Shown piece by piece: positions 35,846-47,400 of a stretch of 64,000 nt of DNA. The translations under genes were made by a program, and so were the position numbers. The stretch covers positions 5,275,967 to 5,339,966 of the forward strand of contig NC_133917.1 in the NCBI RefSeq assembly GCF_964199755.1, in the 5' to 3' direction. The notes below the pieces were generated by a model that saw only the letters and a list, made by a program, of their open reading frames with translations, was not told the origin of the DNA and made no database searches. The DNA comes from Larus michahellis (lineage: Eukaryota > Chordata > Aves > Charadriiformes > Laridae). The first letter of the stretch is position 1. Each line of letters opens with the position of its first letter.

Positions 35846-37059
35846 CATATGGCAGGGAGGGAAAGCAGCTACAAACTCTTCTTACAGGACTGGGCTGCTA
35901 TTGAGCCCCTGCCCTTTCCAGCCCGGCCATGAACACACATCTCTGACCACCCTTTCCTGTAGTTCCCCCAGATGGAATGTGCCGGGCTCCCAAGCCCTCC
36001 CTGTCCATTCAGGTTTCATTCTGGGCAACACTGGCTCTGTGTTTCTCCCTCCCCTCCTCGCTTGGAGCCTCAGCCCCTCCCTGCCTTACAAGAACGCGGG
36101 CTGCTCAGAGCACTCATTCATCTTCTGGGCCTCTCGCTCCTTGGATGTCACAGCCTCGCACAAACCCAGCATTGTTCCTCCAGCTGGAAGGGCTTTCATT
36201 GAAGGGTTCTGCTGGGTCCTGCCTCCAGGGGAAGCTCTGTGCTAAAGTGCCGTCTCCTGGGCTGGGAACAGCCTGTACCACTGGTAGCTCACTCATAGCT
36301 CCCACCTTTCCCATCCCTGCCAGTTTGAGAGACCAGATTAACACCTGGGGGCTCTTTCTGCTGGCCTGGACTGTCTTCCCCTCCTCTGCCCATGTACCCC
36401 TTGAGCTGACCCTGGAAGTGCAGTGTTTCTCTCAGGTGGGCAGCAAACAGCAGAGCAGAGATGCTTGCCATCTCAGGTCCTCTAGCACCCCTGGGAGCCT
36501 TGTCTGCTTTGGATCTCCCAGGTTAAGTCCCTTACAGGAGGGTGGTTTTGAGCAAGGAGCACCGAGAAAACCCCTGTGCTCTGGAAGGGGCACTCTTCAG
36601 AGGGGCTGCAGGGAAGCGTGGTTCCCCAGGATGGATCTGGGTCCCAGGTGCAGACATTCTCCTTTGCAGGGGGAATTTAGCAAGGAGGAGCTCTGTGTAG
36701 ATGAATACAGGGGTGGGAGCGTGGTGGCCAGTGCGATAACTCTTCATCTCCGGCAACATGCTTGAGCTGCTCTGTGATTCAAAGCCCCATGGAAGGCTGG
36801 TGGCAGAACAGCGGTGAGCTCCCCAAAGTCTTGGCTGCCGGCTCTGTGTCTGCTCCTCCAGCCCTGCTTACTTTTCCCTGGAGACATGGACCAAACAAGT
36901 TACCTGGGAAGCAATTTTCGGCTTCATTTGGCTGCCAGAGGTTAGCCAGAGCCCTCAGCTGAGACCTGCTGGCAACTGGGGAAGGAATTGGTATTTCAGG
37001 TGGGCTGTGGTAAGAAATTTGGAAGAGGAAAAAAAAAAACAAAAAACAAACAACCCGGT

Positions 37060-38265
37060 GCTTTCCATGTGACACTCAGTACTTTATTATATCAGCCATA
37101 ACCCTGGAGAGCAAGTGTTCTGGGTACACAGACACTATGGTAGTTGTCTATCCTACAGAAACGTGGAAATACTGCAATGCGCTCAGTGGAAATATGCAAA
37201 GAGACTCTGAACAACTCCTCCTGGGAACTCCAAATCTGGGAACTCGAGTAGGGCTGTGTGACAGTGGCTGAGGCCAGAGCCTGGCCTCGTAAGGGAAAAT
37301 ACTGGAGGGCACTGTCTCTGTTGATTGTACAAGGGGGCCATGGTAATGCCTGAGCTGAGGCCGGAACATTTCCCCCCACCTTCCTCGCAGGGGGACGTGG
37401 CATCTACAGAGTTAGCTCTAGTAGCTGCGGTGTGACGTGGCTGGTGTCGGCCAGGCAAGGTAAAAGCTGCAATGTAAGTTCAATAAATACAAAGACAAGT
37501 CCTGCTCGTTGGGGTTATCCCATTTCTAGGGCCTAGAACCACGCGGGGCGGGGGTGTGTGTCTGTAGTGCCTTTAGGTGAGACAGGCGGAGATGCTCTCT
37601 GCTAGAGAGATGACTCTGAAAATAAAAGTTTTAGGGAGTTTTAGCTTTAGTCGCATGGGAAGGAATGAGGGGCCACCCAAAAGGCAGTAAAATCAGTTAA
37701 AAACTCTGAAGTGGCCAAGGATCCCCCAGTACAGCCAGCATGTTTGTCACCAGGTATGCAAATCCACCTGGCTCGGGTTGTTTACCTGCATCTCCCCACC
37801 AGCTTGATTGGGAAGCTCAATGAAGCTTCCTTTGAAAGCCACGACAGCGGCCACCTCTCACAGACACGCACAGAGCAGGGACGGAGCGGGGCGAATGGTT
37901 TTGTAATACTGGTAAAATTGCTGGGCTGATGGTTTCTGGCTGCTGTGTTAAAACCTTGTGCAATAACACTTGCCCCTCCTGCCAGGTTTCCTACAGGTAG
38001 ATCTCAAAGGTTGTGAATGCAAATCCTCTGGGGAAACAGAGCTAGAGAGGAAGATGTCGGTGTGGGTATCTGAATGGGAGAGTCTCTAAATCCCGGGTTG
38101 GATTCTGCTCGTAACTGGTAACGGAGATGACTGGGATGTTGTAAAGACAAACTTGAAAGAGACAGCCTGGAGTGGGTCCTCATCCTTTGTCCCTCGGACA
38201 TTGGCTTGAGTTCAGGAGAAAGTGCTTTGGCCTCATTTGGCTACAGATGCCAACAGGTTTTGTGT
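37060..38265 (-). other. KRT80: KRT80 3' untranslated region
   Basis: About 1.2 kb between the stop codon (38266-38268) and the probable cleavage region beyond the minus-strand AATAAA at 37083-37088. No further feature is recognised. Confidence 0.65.
37083..37088 (-). terminator. KRT80: Polyadenylation signal AATAAA for KRT80
   Basis: The minus strand reads ataataaagta. Further downstream on that strand (37053-37029) is a long GTTTG/T-rich stretch, a strong downstream element. Confidence 0.7.
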
Positions 38266-38492
38266 TTATGCTGTGGGGCTCTGTTTCTCCAAGCATTCTT
38301 CAGTGGGCAGGGAACCGAGCTTTGGCCGGGCACCGCTGCTGAAGGCATCTGCTTCAGGCGTCGCTGAGGTGTCACTGTGGCTTCTAGAGGGCAGCATTTT
38401 TGTGCTGCCACCATTTAGCTTCATCTCACCGTTGGTGCTGCCTGTTCCTCTTGCAAACAGCTTGGAGTTTCTCAAGGTGCTGGCAGAAACTG
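38266..38492 (-). CDS. KRT80: KRT80 exon 9: tail end and stop
   Basis: 227 bp in the longer form. The acceptor is a NAGNAG pair (ccccagcag), so use of the second AG would start at 38489 and drop one residue. It encodes a Ser/Thr/Lys-rich tail beginning [12 protein letters not shown] and ending EKQSPTA, then TAA. Confidence 0.75.
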
Positions 38493-41400
38493 CTGGGGTG
38501 GAGAGGGGGAATGAAAGGGAGGAGGTTAGAAACATTTCGTTCACACTCTGCTTCGCCAAACTGTATGAATAAAACCACTTACGGTGCTTTGGCTTGGAGT
38601 GGACGGTGCTGATGACTGTGGGTATTGGTTGCTCCATGCTGTGAATGGAAGGACAGAGAGTGAGGGTGCATATTAATCTCTGCTGTGCCGGACAGATAGA
38701 GGGCTGGAGTTCGGCCCATCTAAGCTGGGTTATGTGGGTAGAGCCAAGTGCATGGCTGGGTCATGAAGGCTCAATCAACAGCACGTGGGCAAAGCATTAT
38801 CTAGAGAAGTGCTGGAATGCTCCAGTCCGGGCAGTCTAAGGAAGACTTCAGAGGAAGAAGCAGGGCCGAACTGTATGGGGGCTGCTGGGATTTGTTCTTT
38901 ATCAAACCTTCAATACCAGCCTCAAAGCTTGGGGTGTCTCTTTCTTCCCCTAGGTGTTTGGGTGGATCCCAATGAAGTTCAGTTTCATCATGAAGTTCAA
39001 CAAGGCCAAGCGCAAGGTACTGCACGTGGGTCAGGGCAATCCCAAGCACAAATCCAGGCTGGGTGGAGAACGGATGGAGAGCAGCCCTGAGGAAAAGGAC
39101 TTGAGGGTGTTGGTGGATAAGAAGCTCAACATGAGCCAGCAATGTGTGCTCACAGCCCAGAAACCAACCTCATCCTGGGCTGAATCCCCAGCAGCGTGGC
39201 CAGCAGGGGGAGGGGGGGATTCTGCCCCTCTGCTCCGCTCTGTGAGACCCCCCTGCAGTGCTGCCTCCAGCGCTGGGGCACCAACAGCAGGAGGACACGG
39301 AGGTGTTGGAGCGGGGCCAGAGGAGGCCCCAGAGATGCTGGGCAGGCTGGAGCCCCTCTGCTGTGGGGACAGGCTGAGAGAGTTGGGGTTGGGGAACTAG
39401 ATGATCTTTAATGTCCCTTCTGACCCAAACCGTTCTATGATCCCTTCCCCTCTTCAGGCACAAAGAAGCCCAGTTTACCTGCTCTCCTCCCCTTCCATCA
39501 GCTTCCTGTAAGTGAGGATTTCCACATCCAGAGCCAGCTTGATGTTCATCAGCTCCTGATACTCTTTCACCAGGTGAGCCATATCCTCCTTGCTCTTCTG
39601 GAGAGCTTCTTCTAGCTTGACTAGTTTGGCTTTGGCATCCTTGAGGGCCATCTCGCCATGCTCTCCTGCTTCTTTGATATGCTCCTCTAAGTACAGGCAC
39701 TGGTGTTGCAAAGGGAAAAGGGTGGTGGAGGTGTTAGCTGTGTGGTAGTTTGAGACCTGTGTGTCAGAGTTTTGTCACCCATCCCAGGACACACCTGGCT
39801 CTTCTGGGACACGATGCAGGACCTCAACTTCTGGATCTGTATGTTCAGGTCTGCAATCTCCCGTCGGCTGTCAAGGAGGTGACCCCCGTAGGTGCCTGAC
39901 TGGGTGTTTCCTTCATTCAGCTGCAGGGGAGATGGAAGAGTGGGTTATCTGCGTGCCTCCTCTGCTGTGGCAAAGGAATCTGCGAGGATTCCCGCTGCCC
40001 TTGAGGGGAAGCACCTAACTGGGGAAAAACAGTGGGGGTGTGGAAGGATTTAGAGCTCACTTTTATACGCTCTTCTGGCTGAAGCTGTGCCAGGTGTAGA
40101 GCACACCGTCTCTTGGGGTTAGTCACATTCTTTCCTGCTCTTTTTGGAGGAGCACCAGTGGAAGGTCATTTGCATTTTTAGGTGGCCAAGCTGCCACTGG
40201 GAGATGTCTTTGCCTTTCTCCACTGATGGTGTGGAGAGCCTAGAGCAACGAAACTCCTAATTTACAGACCTGAGTGAGGAGGAGTTGATCTGGGTTAGCA
40301 CCCCATCCCTCCCTCCATTCCTAGGTGTAGTCTGTGCCTTCACATCTTGCTGATTCCTGTAGTTTCTAGACTGATCTCTCTCTTCCGCTTCTTCCCCTGC
40401 CTCTCCCCAGTGTAAATCAGATAAGGAGACAAATACCTTTCTCCTGGTGAGTGCTTCAGCCTCCTCCCAGCTCCGAAGAGCCAGGGCTTCGTACTGGGCC
40501 CTCACTTCTTCCACAATTCTGCTCAGATCGAGTTTGCATGCGTTGTCAATTCCCAGTACAACAGAAATGTCCTTAATTTCTGTCAGCAGCTCCTCGAGTT
40601 CCTGAATAGCAATGATAGAACAGAAATAGGGCAGCGTGAAATGTTCTGCAGGCTGGTGGTGCTCAAAAGGTGTCCTTGCCCAGCTCTCCTTCAGTATCTA
40701 GAGAGGCTGTGGCTGCCGCTTCTGTTGTTGTAGTCTGCTTTGTGTCTGCTAAAAGAGGGAAGAAACAGGACCCTTCTCTGAACACATGCATCGCTAGCAG
40801 ACCTGTTCCACTCCCCAGAGCTGCTCTCTTACGCTGGGGAGACTCAAGCCAGCGTGGGGGGAGCAGGAACATGCACGCACAAGCTGCGGTATCACTGACT
40901 GGGGTATTTTCGCTTGATAAGTGACTCGGTCACAGCTTTAGAAAAGGAGACAAACAATGATGAATGCAGGCTCCCCTCGGTGAACCTAAAAAGGACCCTT
41001 AATCCATGGCTGTAAACTGCACTCCTGAGTGGTTTGTATCCAGGCAAGACGCGACTTGATGTTGAGCAGATGGTGTGCGTGTTCGCTTGGCAGCTCCCCC
41101 CCAGCCTCAGCCCGCTCCTGCAGGGCTGTCGCTCTTGTAGGCGCCTCTGCAGTTGCGTCTGATTTACACCACTGTTAAAAGGGAGCAGCATACATCTCTC
41201 CCCATCGCTTACCTTTCATCCTGATGTTTTTGTTCTTCCCTTTTGTGCTGAGGGCTCTAATCTCTTTGGAGAAGCATTTGTGTACCTTGTTTGCCTTCCC
41301 CTGACTGGAGAAACAAAGGGCACCCTGACATGGTGATTCATGAGTAACAGAAAAATACCCCACCACTCTTCCAAAGAGCAGGATTATCAGAGTAGTTTTT

Positions 41401-44400
41401 CCCACTGGTGTTTAATCCTTGAACCTCTCTGTTAATCTTTGAGCAGGTTCTTAGCTATCTGAGAAAATGCTCGTTTATTGCAAATACTTGAGCATCCTCT
41501 GCAAGGAGTGGGGGGGAGAAAACCTGGTGGTTTATTAATGAGGATTGAGGCTGGGATTTTCTTCAGATTCATACCAACATGCTGTGAGCAAAGCTGTCAA
41601 GCAAAATTTGCCCTTCCACTGGATATGTATGCCTAGACATTGATGTCAGTCAAATCAACAGGTACAGGCGAGAAAATGACTAACCTGAAAACAAGCTATT
41701 GAGAGGAGAGGGCAGAGAGAGAGGCAGGGGGGAATTTCTTTGCATGAAGCACAGGTTAAAAAAAAAAATGTAGCCTTCTGCCAGGACAGCCACGTGGGAC
41801 CTGGAGGAGATCAGCTCGAGAAGGAGATCCTCACAGTTGTATCTGATTTCCAGCTACCCCTGTGGATTGCCTTGCACCAGGAATAATCTTATAATTTTAG
41901 AGAAAGTAAGGCTTCACGGTTAGTTGCAGGCAGGGTAGATATTCTAACGTAGTACTGATATTGTGCAGGTCCTTCTGTCTCTCTGTGCCTCAGTTTCCCC
42001 ATAAGGGGTGATAACATTCCTCTGTCAAGCATTTTAATTGCTTGTATTGGTGGAATTTAGACAAATCATTAGTATTCCCAAAACACTGTCGAGCTTGCTT
42101 GGTAACATTTTACAGGCTCTGAGTAAGTGGCTGCAATCGCTTCCCACTGTTTGAGTGGATACGGGCACCCTGCAGCCTTTGGGTTTCTCTGAAGGGCTCC
42201 AGACTCTGTATCCTTCCTGCCCCCGGTGAAGTCATTCCTGACTGCGCACTTATTGTTTAAGTGGAAATGGACTATGGTGGATTGTGCTAAAAAGCGCCTA
42301 GCACCTCACCCAGGTTCACCAGGGCTTGTCCTGTTTTGTTGTGAGCCGTTCCTCTGAATCTGAGCAGCATAGTGTTCAGCTCGTGCCTGACCTGGGGTCT
42401 CAAGGCAAAGGCTTGGAGCTGAGCCCAAGCTCAGGCAGGTCGGGAGTGAGATGGGGGTTCCTGAGGGGAGACCTCTGGGGCAGCCTCCCTGCAGTAGCTG
42501 TGGGGCAGGCGAAACATCCCGATCAAATTTAAAATGGAGCTGGTTTAGTTAAGGGAAGGGGATTAGCTCATGAGACCCTGCCTTCAGCCCTCTAATAGTT
42601 GTCTGTAACACCATGCGACTCCCCTGGACAAGCTCTCATTTTGGTGTAAAACCAGAACAATGCCCTCTCTGTAGTGGAACTGTCCACCAAAATCCCACTT
42701 TTTTTTTTTTTCCACGGCAGCTTGTGTGTGTGCCAGGGCTGCTCTCCCGATTGCATTTTTACCTGCTCGTAAATGGTTTTCTTCAACTCCATCAGCTCTT
42801 GGAGCCCGTTGAGTTTTACCTCCAGCTCAGTTCTGTGCAAGGAGCTCACATCTAAATCCTACAGGAGAGGGGAAGTGTGTTAATCAACAGTTTGAGTTTG
42901 TAGCAAGAAGTTTTCTCCCACTGCCACCTCTCCCCCAGCCAGCGCCCTGCTTGCTATTTATTGGCAAGTACTCGTGAAACAAGTAGAGAGGCTCCTTTGT
43001 GGACCTTTTTCCCCTGCAGTTCTTTTTTGTGTGAGTGCTTTGGTGGAAGTCTCAAACGAGGTAGGGTGGAGAAGGAAACGGGCAGAGCTGATCCATACCC
43101 ACTCATCTTTTGTTCACCACAAAAAGCACGGGTTATTGAAAACTCTGATGCCATCCACAAAAGTCACCAGAACTGCCCTTACTGGCTGATGACTGTTGGG
43201 GAAAACATGCAATTAGCCATAATGATCGTTTGCGGAGAACGTTTCCTCTGTCTAATAACACCCTGCATTCCTGCACCTTGGATTATTTAATTTTTTTTGA
43301 TGTAAGGGCTGTGCATAAAGCCTCCTCTTTCAGCTGATACTCAAATGCAGCTACTTCTGGGGCAGGATGTTTAAACAGGGTGTGGCTACAGGAAACAAAA
43401 GCAAACACATTTATCAATTTGCAGCCTTTCCCAACCCATGATGTCATTCTGAGAGGAAACACGCCAGGGAGCAGGGGTGTTGCCTCGGGGGGTCCTGGGG
43501 TGCGGACCCCACCAGGCAGGGCTGGCCAGTGCCACTGCAGTGGGGGTGGGTGCAGGCACGGTCTGACCCCCAGGCGCCTCCACCGAGAGCTGCAGGGCTC
43601 TTCTGGACCCACAGCTGGCCCAGATTCACTTGTACTTTTCCTGTAGAAATGGTGACCGTGGTCTCCACTCTGCTGTCTTTCTCAAGACCTTATTACCCCA
43701 CAAACATCTGTGGTGCAAGGACTCTGGCCAGAGCTAGCTCTTGGCTGAGCCTGGACCATCTTGCCTCTCCAGCAAGAGAAGGGCAAGATGTGTGACTCTT
43801 GTGACTGCCCAGAGCTGGTGTAGAGCCCGTCCAGATGAAAAGCTTCTCTTGCCTTTACCTTTTTGAGCTCCGTGAAGGTGTATTCCATGCCACTACAGAG
43901 GCGAATTTCGTCCTCGTATCTAAGGAGAGTGAAAAAAGCAGTAAGAAATTGCACATGGTGAAAGACTCTGGATACTTAAGGTTGTCTTGCTGGCCCTAAA
44001 AGTGTTGATATCAAAGCTTTCTGCTTTTACTATGGTGTCCTACCTCCTTGGCATACCTTAGGCAGCAAGGAGAGATATCTCTTAGGTGTGGGCATCTTGG
44101 ACAAGAGAGAGGATAACAAGCTGCCACATGCCAGCTGCTTTGTAGTAATACCATGAGCACTTTAAGTCTGAAGAGCCCCAGAGCAGAGAGGAGGTAGCTT
44201 TAATTCTGATTTAATTTGAGGGCTAAGCAACCTCAGGTTACCTCCCATTTGCCACAGAAAGAGAGTAGGCTTGGAGAAGTGGGGTGTGGTGAGTTATTCT
44301 CTGTGAAACCCACATGCCCAAAGACTCCTAAACTTTCACCCTAAGCCTTCCTCTTCTGTTTCTTTCAGGTATCCTTGGCATTTAATTTCCAGAGCCTGGG

Positions 44401-47400
44401 AGTCTTGTCCAAGACTCCTGGACCCGTGTCATAGCGTGATGGTGTTCTCCTAGTGCAGTTTGTCAAGTACCACGGGACCTGGCAAAGTAATTTGGGGAGA
44501 ACAGTGCCCCCGCAGAGCAGAAGGTAACAAAAAGCAGATGGGATCGGGTGGAGTCCTAATGGCTACGTGTCCAGCAGAGGAACCAGCCCCGCAGGCCTTT
44601 AGAAACAGGTTTGATAAGGCAGGACCAGGATAGCAAAGACTGAGTCCAGGGGCAAATGCATTTCTTTGCCTGCAGCAAACGCGAGGGGGTAGCTTAGGGA
44701 ATACACCAGCCCTTGCTGGCTCCTGGGACGAGCATGCGGCTAGTTCTGAGGCTGCTAAAAGCAGGTATTTGAGCAGGAAGCCACAGGGTCTCTTTTGGTG
44801 CTGGTGTGTGACCAGCAGCAGCTGGTTCGTTTGCCACGCGGGAGCGTTATGTGATGGGCGTTTGGGATCTCCCGCGGTGCTGCTGGACACGCTTTGGGAG
44901 CGTTGGCTCTCCTGCTGCGAGCAGAGCAGGCTGCGCTCTCAGGGAGGTCGTGGCTTCCCTGCTCTTCCGCGATACCTCGGGCCCCTCTTATCCTAATGTG
45001 CACAGAGGCGCTTCCAGGCTGTGAATGAAACCTTTCAGTGCTACTTACAGATGTCACCAAATTGATACAGGGAAGGCTGAGACCTTTGGGAATGAAGTAA
45101 AATGGCATGTCCTAATAGTGATGATGATAAAATCGGGCATGACAGCCATACTCTGTTGGTTGGTGGTTTGGTTACTCTCGAGAGCCCTCCCCGCTGTTGT
45201 ACAAACCTTTAGGAGAAAGCAGAGCTGTGCCTAGGAGTGGAAAGAGGAGAAGGAATTGGGAATGCAGCACAGAGGATCACGTTGCAGGGCAAGGGGGTAA
45301 GTCATGCTCAGGGGCTGACCTGAAATATCAAAACCAGCTCCCTGGAGCTGTTGCTTCCTCGGCAGAGGGAACTGTGAGGGCAGGGAGGGGATCTGACAGT
45401 CACAGTTAGGGGCTTCTAAGGTTCTTGAGTACCCCCATGGTGTTAAACTCGCCCTCTCCTTGCCTGCTCTTATAAGGCCAGGTGGCATGGCTAACGAGAT
45501 TTACCTGTCTGGTTTCTCTGCTCTTTAGCTGGAATGTTAGCCATGCTGCCAGGAACTATGTACTGAGCTTAATTACAGCCTGCCACTCTTCCTTCATCCT
45601 CACTGCATCTCAGCCCAATCCCAGTCTGTCCCAGCCTGCCGAAGCAGCTTCACACATTGCCGGGCGCTGACATAATCTTGCATATTGAACAAACAACGCT
45701 CCTGACTGAAAGAGAGCAAGCCGAGCCAGCCAAACGTGCTCACCACACGGCTCCGGAGGGACCTGGTGGCTGGGAGATGACTCACATGGGGATGGAGCAT
45801 TCCACAAACACATTACAGCATTTATCTCCTTAGAGATAATCCTCAAGCAGTCGTGCGTTAAGGAGTAAATCCATCCCATCTCGATTCATGCACTTAAGAC
45901 ACACTTGAGACAGGTGTCTGGTCGCCTTGGGCTCCTTCCATAGGCACTGAAGTAAAATCAGAGGTGAACCAAATCTCAGGCAGGCTACGTTCCTCTCTTG
46001 ATCTGCCTTCCAAGATTACTTTAGGGTGAAGATCTAGTGGTGGGATGGACTTGAGCCTGGTGGCATGGAATTAAGTCACCTTTCCTCTTGTGGAGCAAGG
46101 AAATGGGGCAGGAAGCAACTGAAAACCAACTGCAGAGGCTGAGGGTAGAGGGGTGTTGACTGTCTAGTCTTCAGGGGGCAAGATTTGGCTAACGCAATCC
46201 CTGGATCTCAGAAATGGATCCTCTAAAGGAGAATATTTTCCTTCAGCATCTCCCCAGCGCCACACCAGAGTAGGTCAGCACATGCAAAAATTCCCTGCCT
46301 TCCCATTCAAATGGGTCTTTGCATGTGCAAATTGTCTCTGTGGAGAGCTGAAGCAAACACCTGTGCAGATGTGCACCTCTGGGCAGTCATCCTTATTCAG
46401 GTATGTTTTGGTATTTGATTTTTAGCTTGACTTCCTAAAGAAGAAGAGTTTGAGATCCTGTGCCAGCCTCCAGCCTGCTTCCCTGTCCCCTCTCCATTCT
46501 CTCTGTTTGGAATTGCTGGGCAGTGGCAATCTAGTTTGAGAAGGAGGTGCAAGTGCAATGGTTTTCGGAGAGCAGTCCCTGGATAGAGAAAACAGGTGAA
46601 TTAGGGCCTTGCAGAGGGGCACCGAGAGGCGGGTTTCCCAGCTGAAGTGATCTGTAGGGCAGCAGCCTGCCTGGGTGGTCACCGTGCGCATGGCGCGTTT
46701 CGTCTGGAATGCCGCAGCTTGGATGAGAGCATAACCAGTTCAATTTGCCAGTGAAGTTATTAGCTTTTCCTCCCCCCAAAAAATTCCCTTGGGAAAAGAA
46801 ACCTCCAGAGGAGTTGGAAGCCTCCAAAATTTGCATGGTTTAGGCAGACCATTTGCTCCAAAAAACCAGCTGTGCTGAGGCCGCCTTCTCGAAGGCGGTG
46901 TGCAGGACTCGACAGAGCCAGCGTGGGTTAGGACGGGGTTGGATTGCTGCCTGGAGAAGGCTCAGCAGAAGCAGCAGTTCTCTCCCCATGAATCACTAAC
47001 TGCTGGGAACAGCAAGGTGGATTGTCACTGTCACAGAAATGCACCTGCTCTGGCTTTGGGTGTTAACAGCACCCAATGACAGGGTGGGTTTTGCCTGTTC
47101 GCTGCGTAGGTCACCCCTGGCAGGGCTTGTGCCTTGCAGCTTGCAAACGGGAGAAAGTGGGAGAGGACGGCTCCGCAAATGAAGGCGCAGTGGTCTGGGA
47201 GCAGTGTCATTTCTAAAGGCCGCTTTCCCATGGCTGTCTAGTCCCACAAAGCAGGAACTCTTCTCAAGACCCATAGTCGGGCTGGTCGTAAGCTGGTGCT
47301 CACTGTGGATTCTCCACTGCCTAATACTGCCCGTGGGCACATGCTGCGTCCTTATGCTCTGTGCGTGCTGGGTGTAGGTGCCTCCTGTCCCTCTAGTCAG

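Larger units (their letters stand above)
25774..37055. other. Intergenic DNA, no gene recognised
   Basis: It holds a 60-bp direct repeat at 26.9/27.1 kb, T and A runs, and SINE relics near 33.1 and 35.6 kb. GC-richer parts (30.9-33.0 and 34.4-36.8 kb) contain many overlapping frames of 170-260 codons on both strands. These lack splice context and known motifs, so I treat them as non-coding. Confidence 0.55.

Noticed and set aside
34419..36765. Plus-strand frames of 170 and 262 codons with hydrophobic stretches
   Set aside because: The composition (Ser, Pro, Leu, Cys) is typical of chance frames in GC-rich DNA. No family, signal-peptide context or exon borders were convincing.
37484..37489. 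Plus-strand AATAAA as a terminator of a plus-strand gene
   Set aside because: No plus-strand gene ends nearby, and it lies in the antisense of the KRT80 3' UTR.
38954..39400. 148-codon plus-strand frame in KRT80 intron 7 as a gene
   Set aside because: It is the decayed end of a CR1 reverse transcriptase, with frameshifts and an internal deletion.
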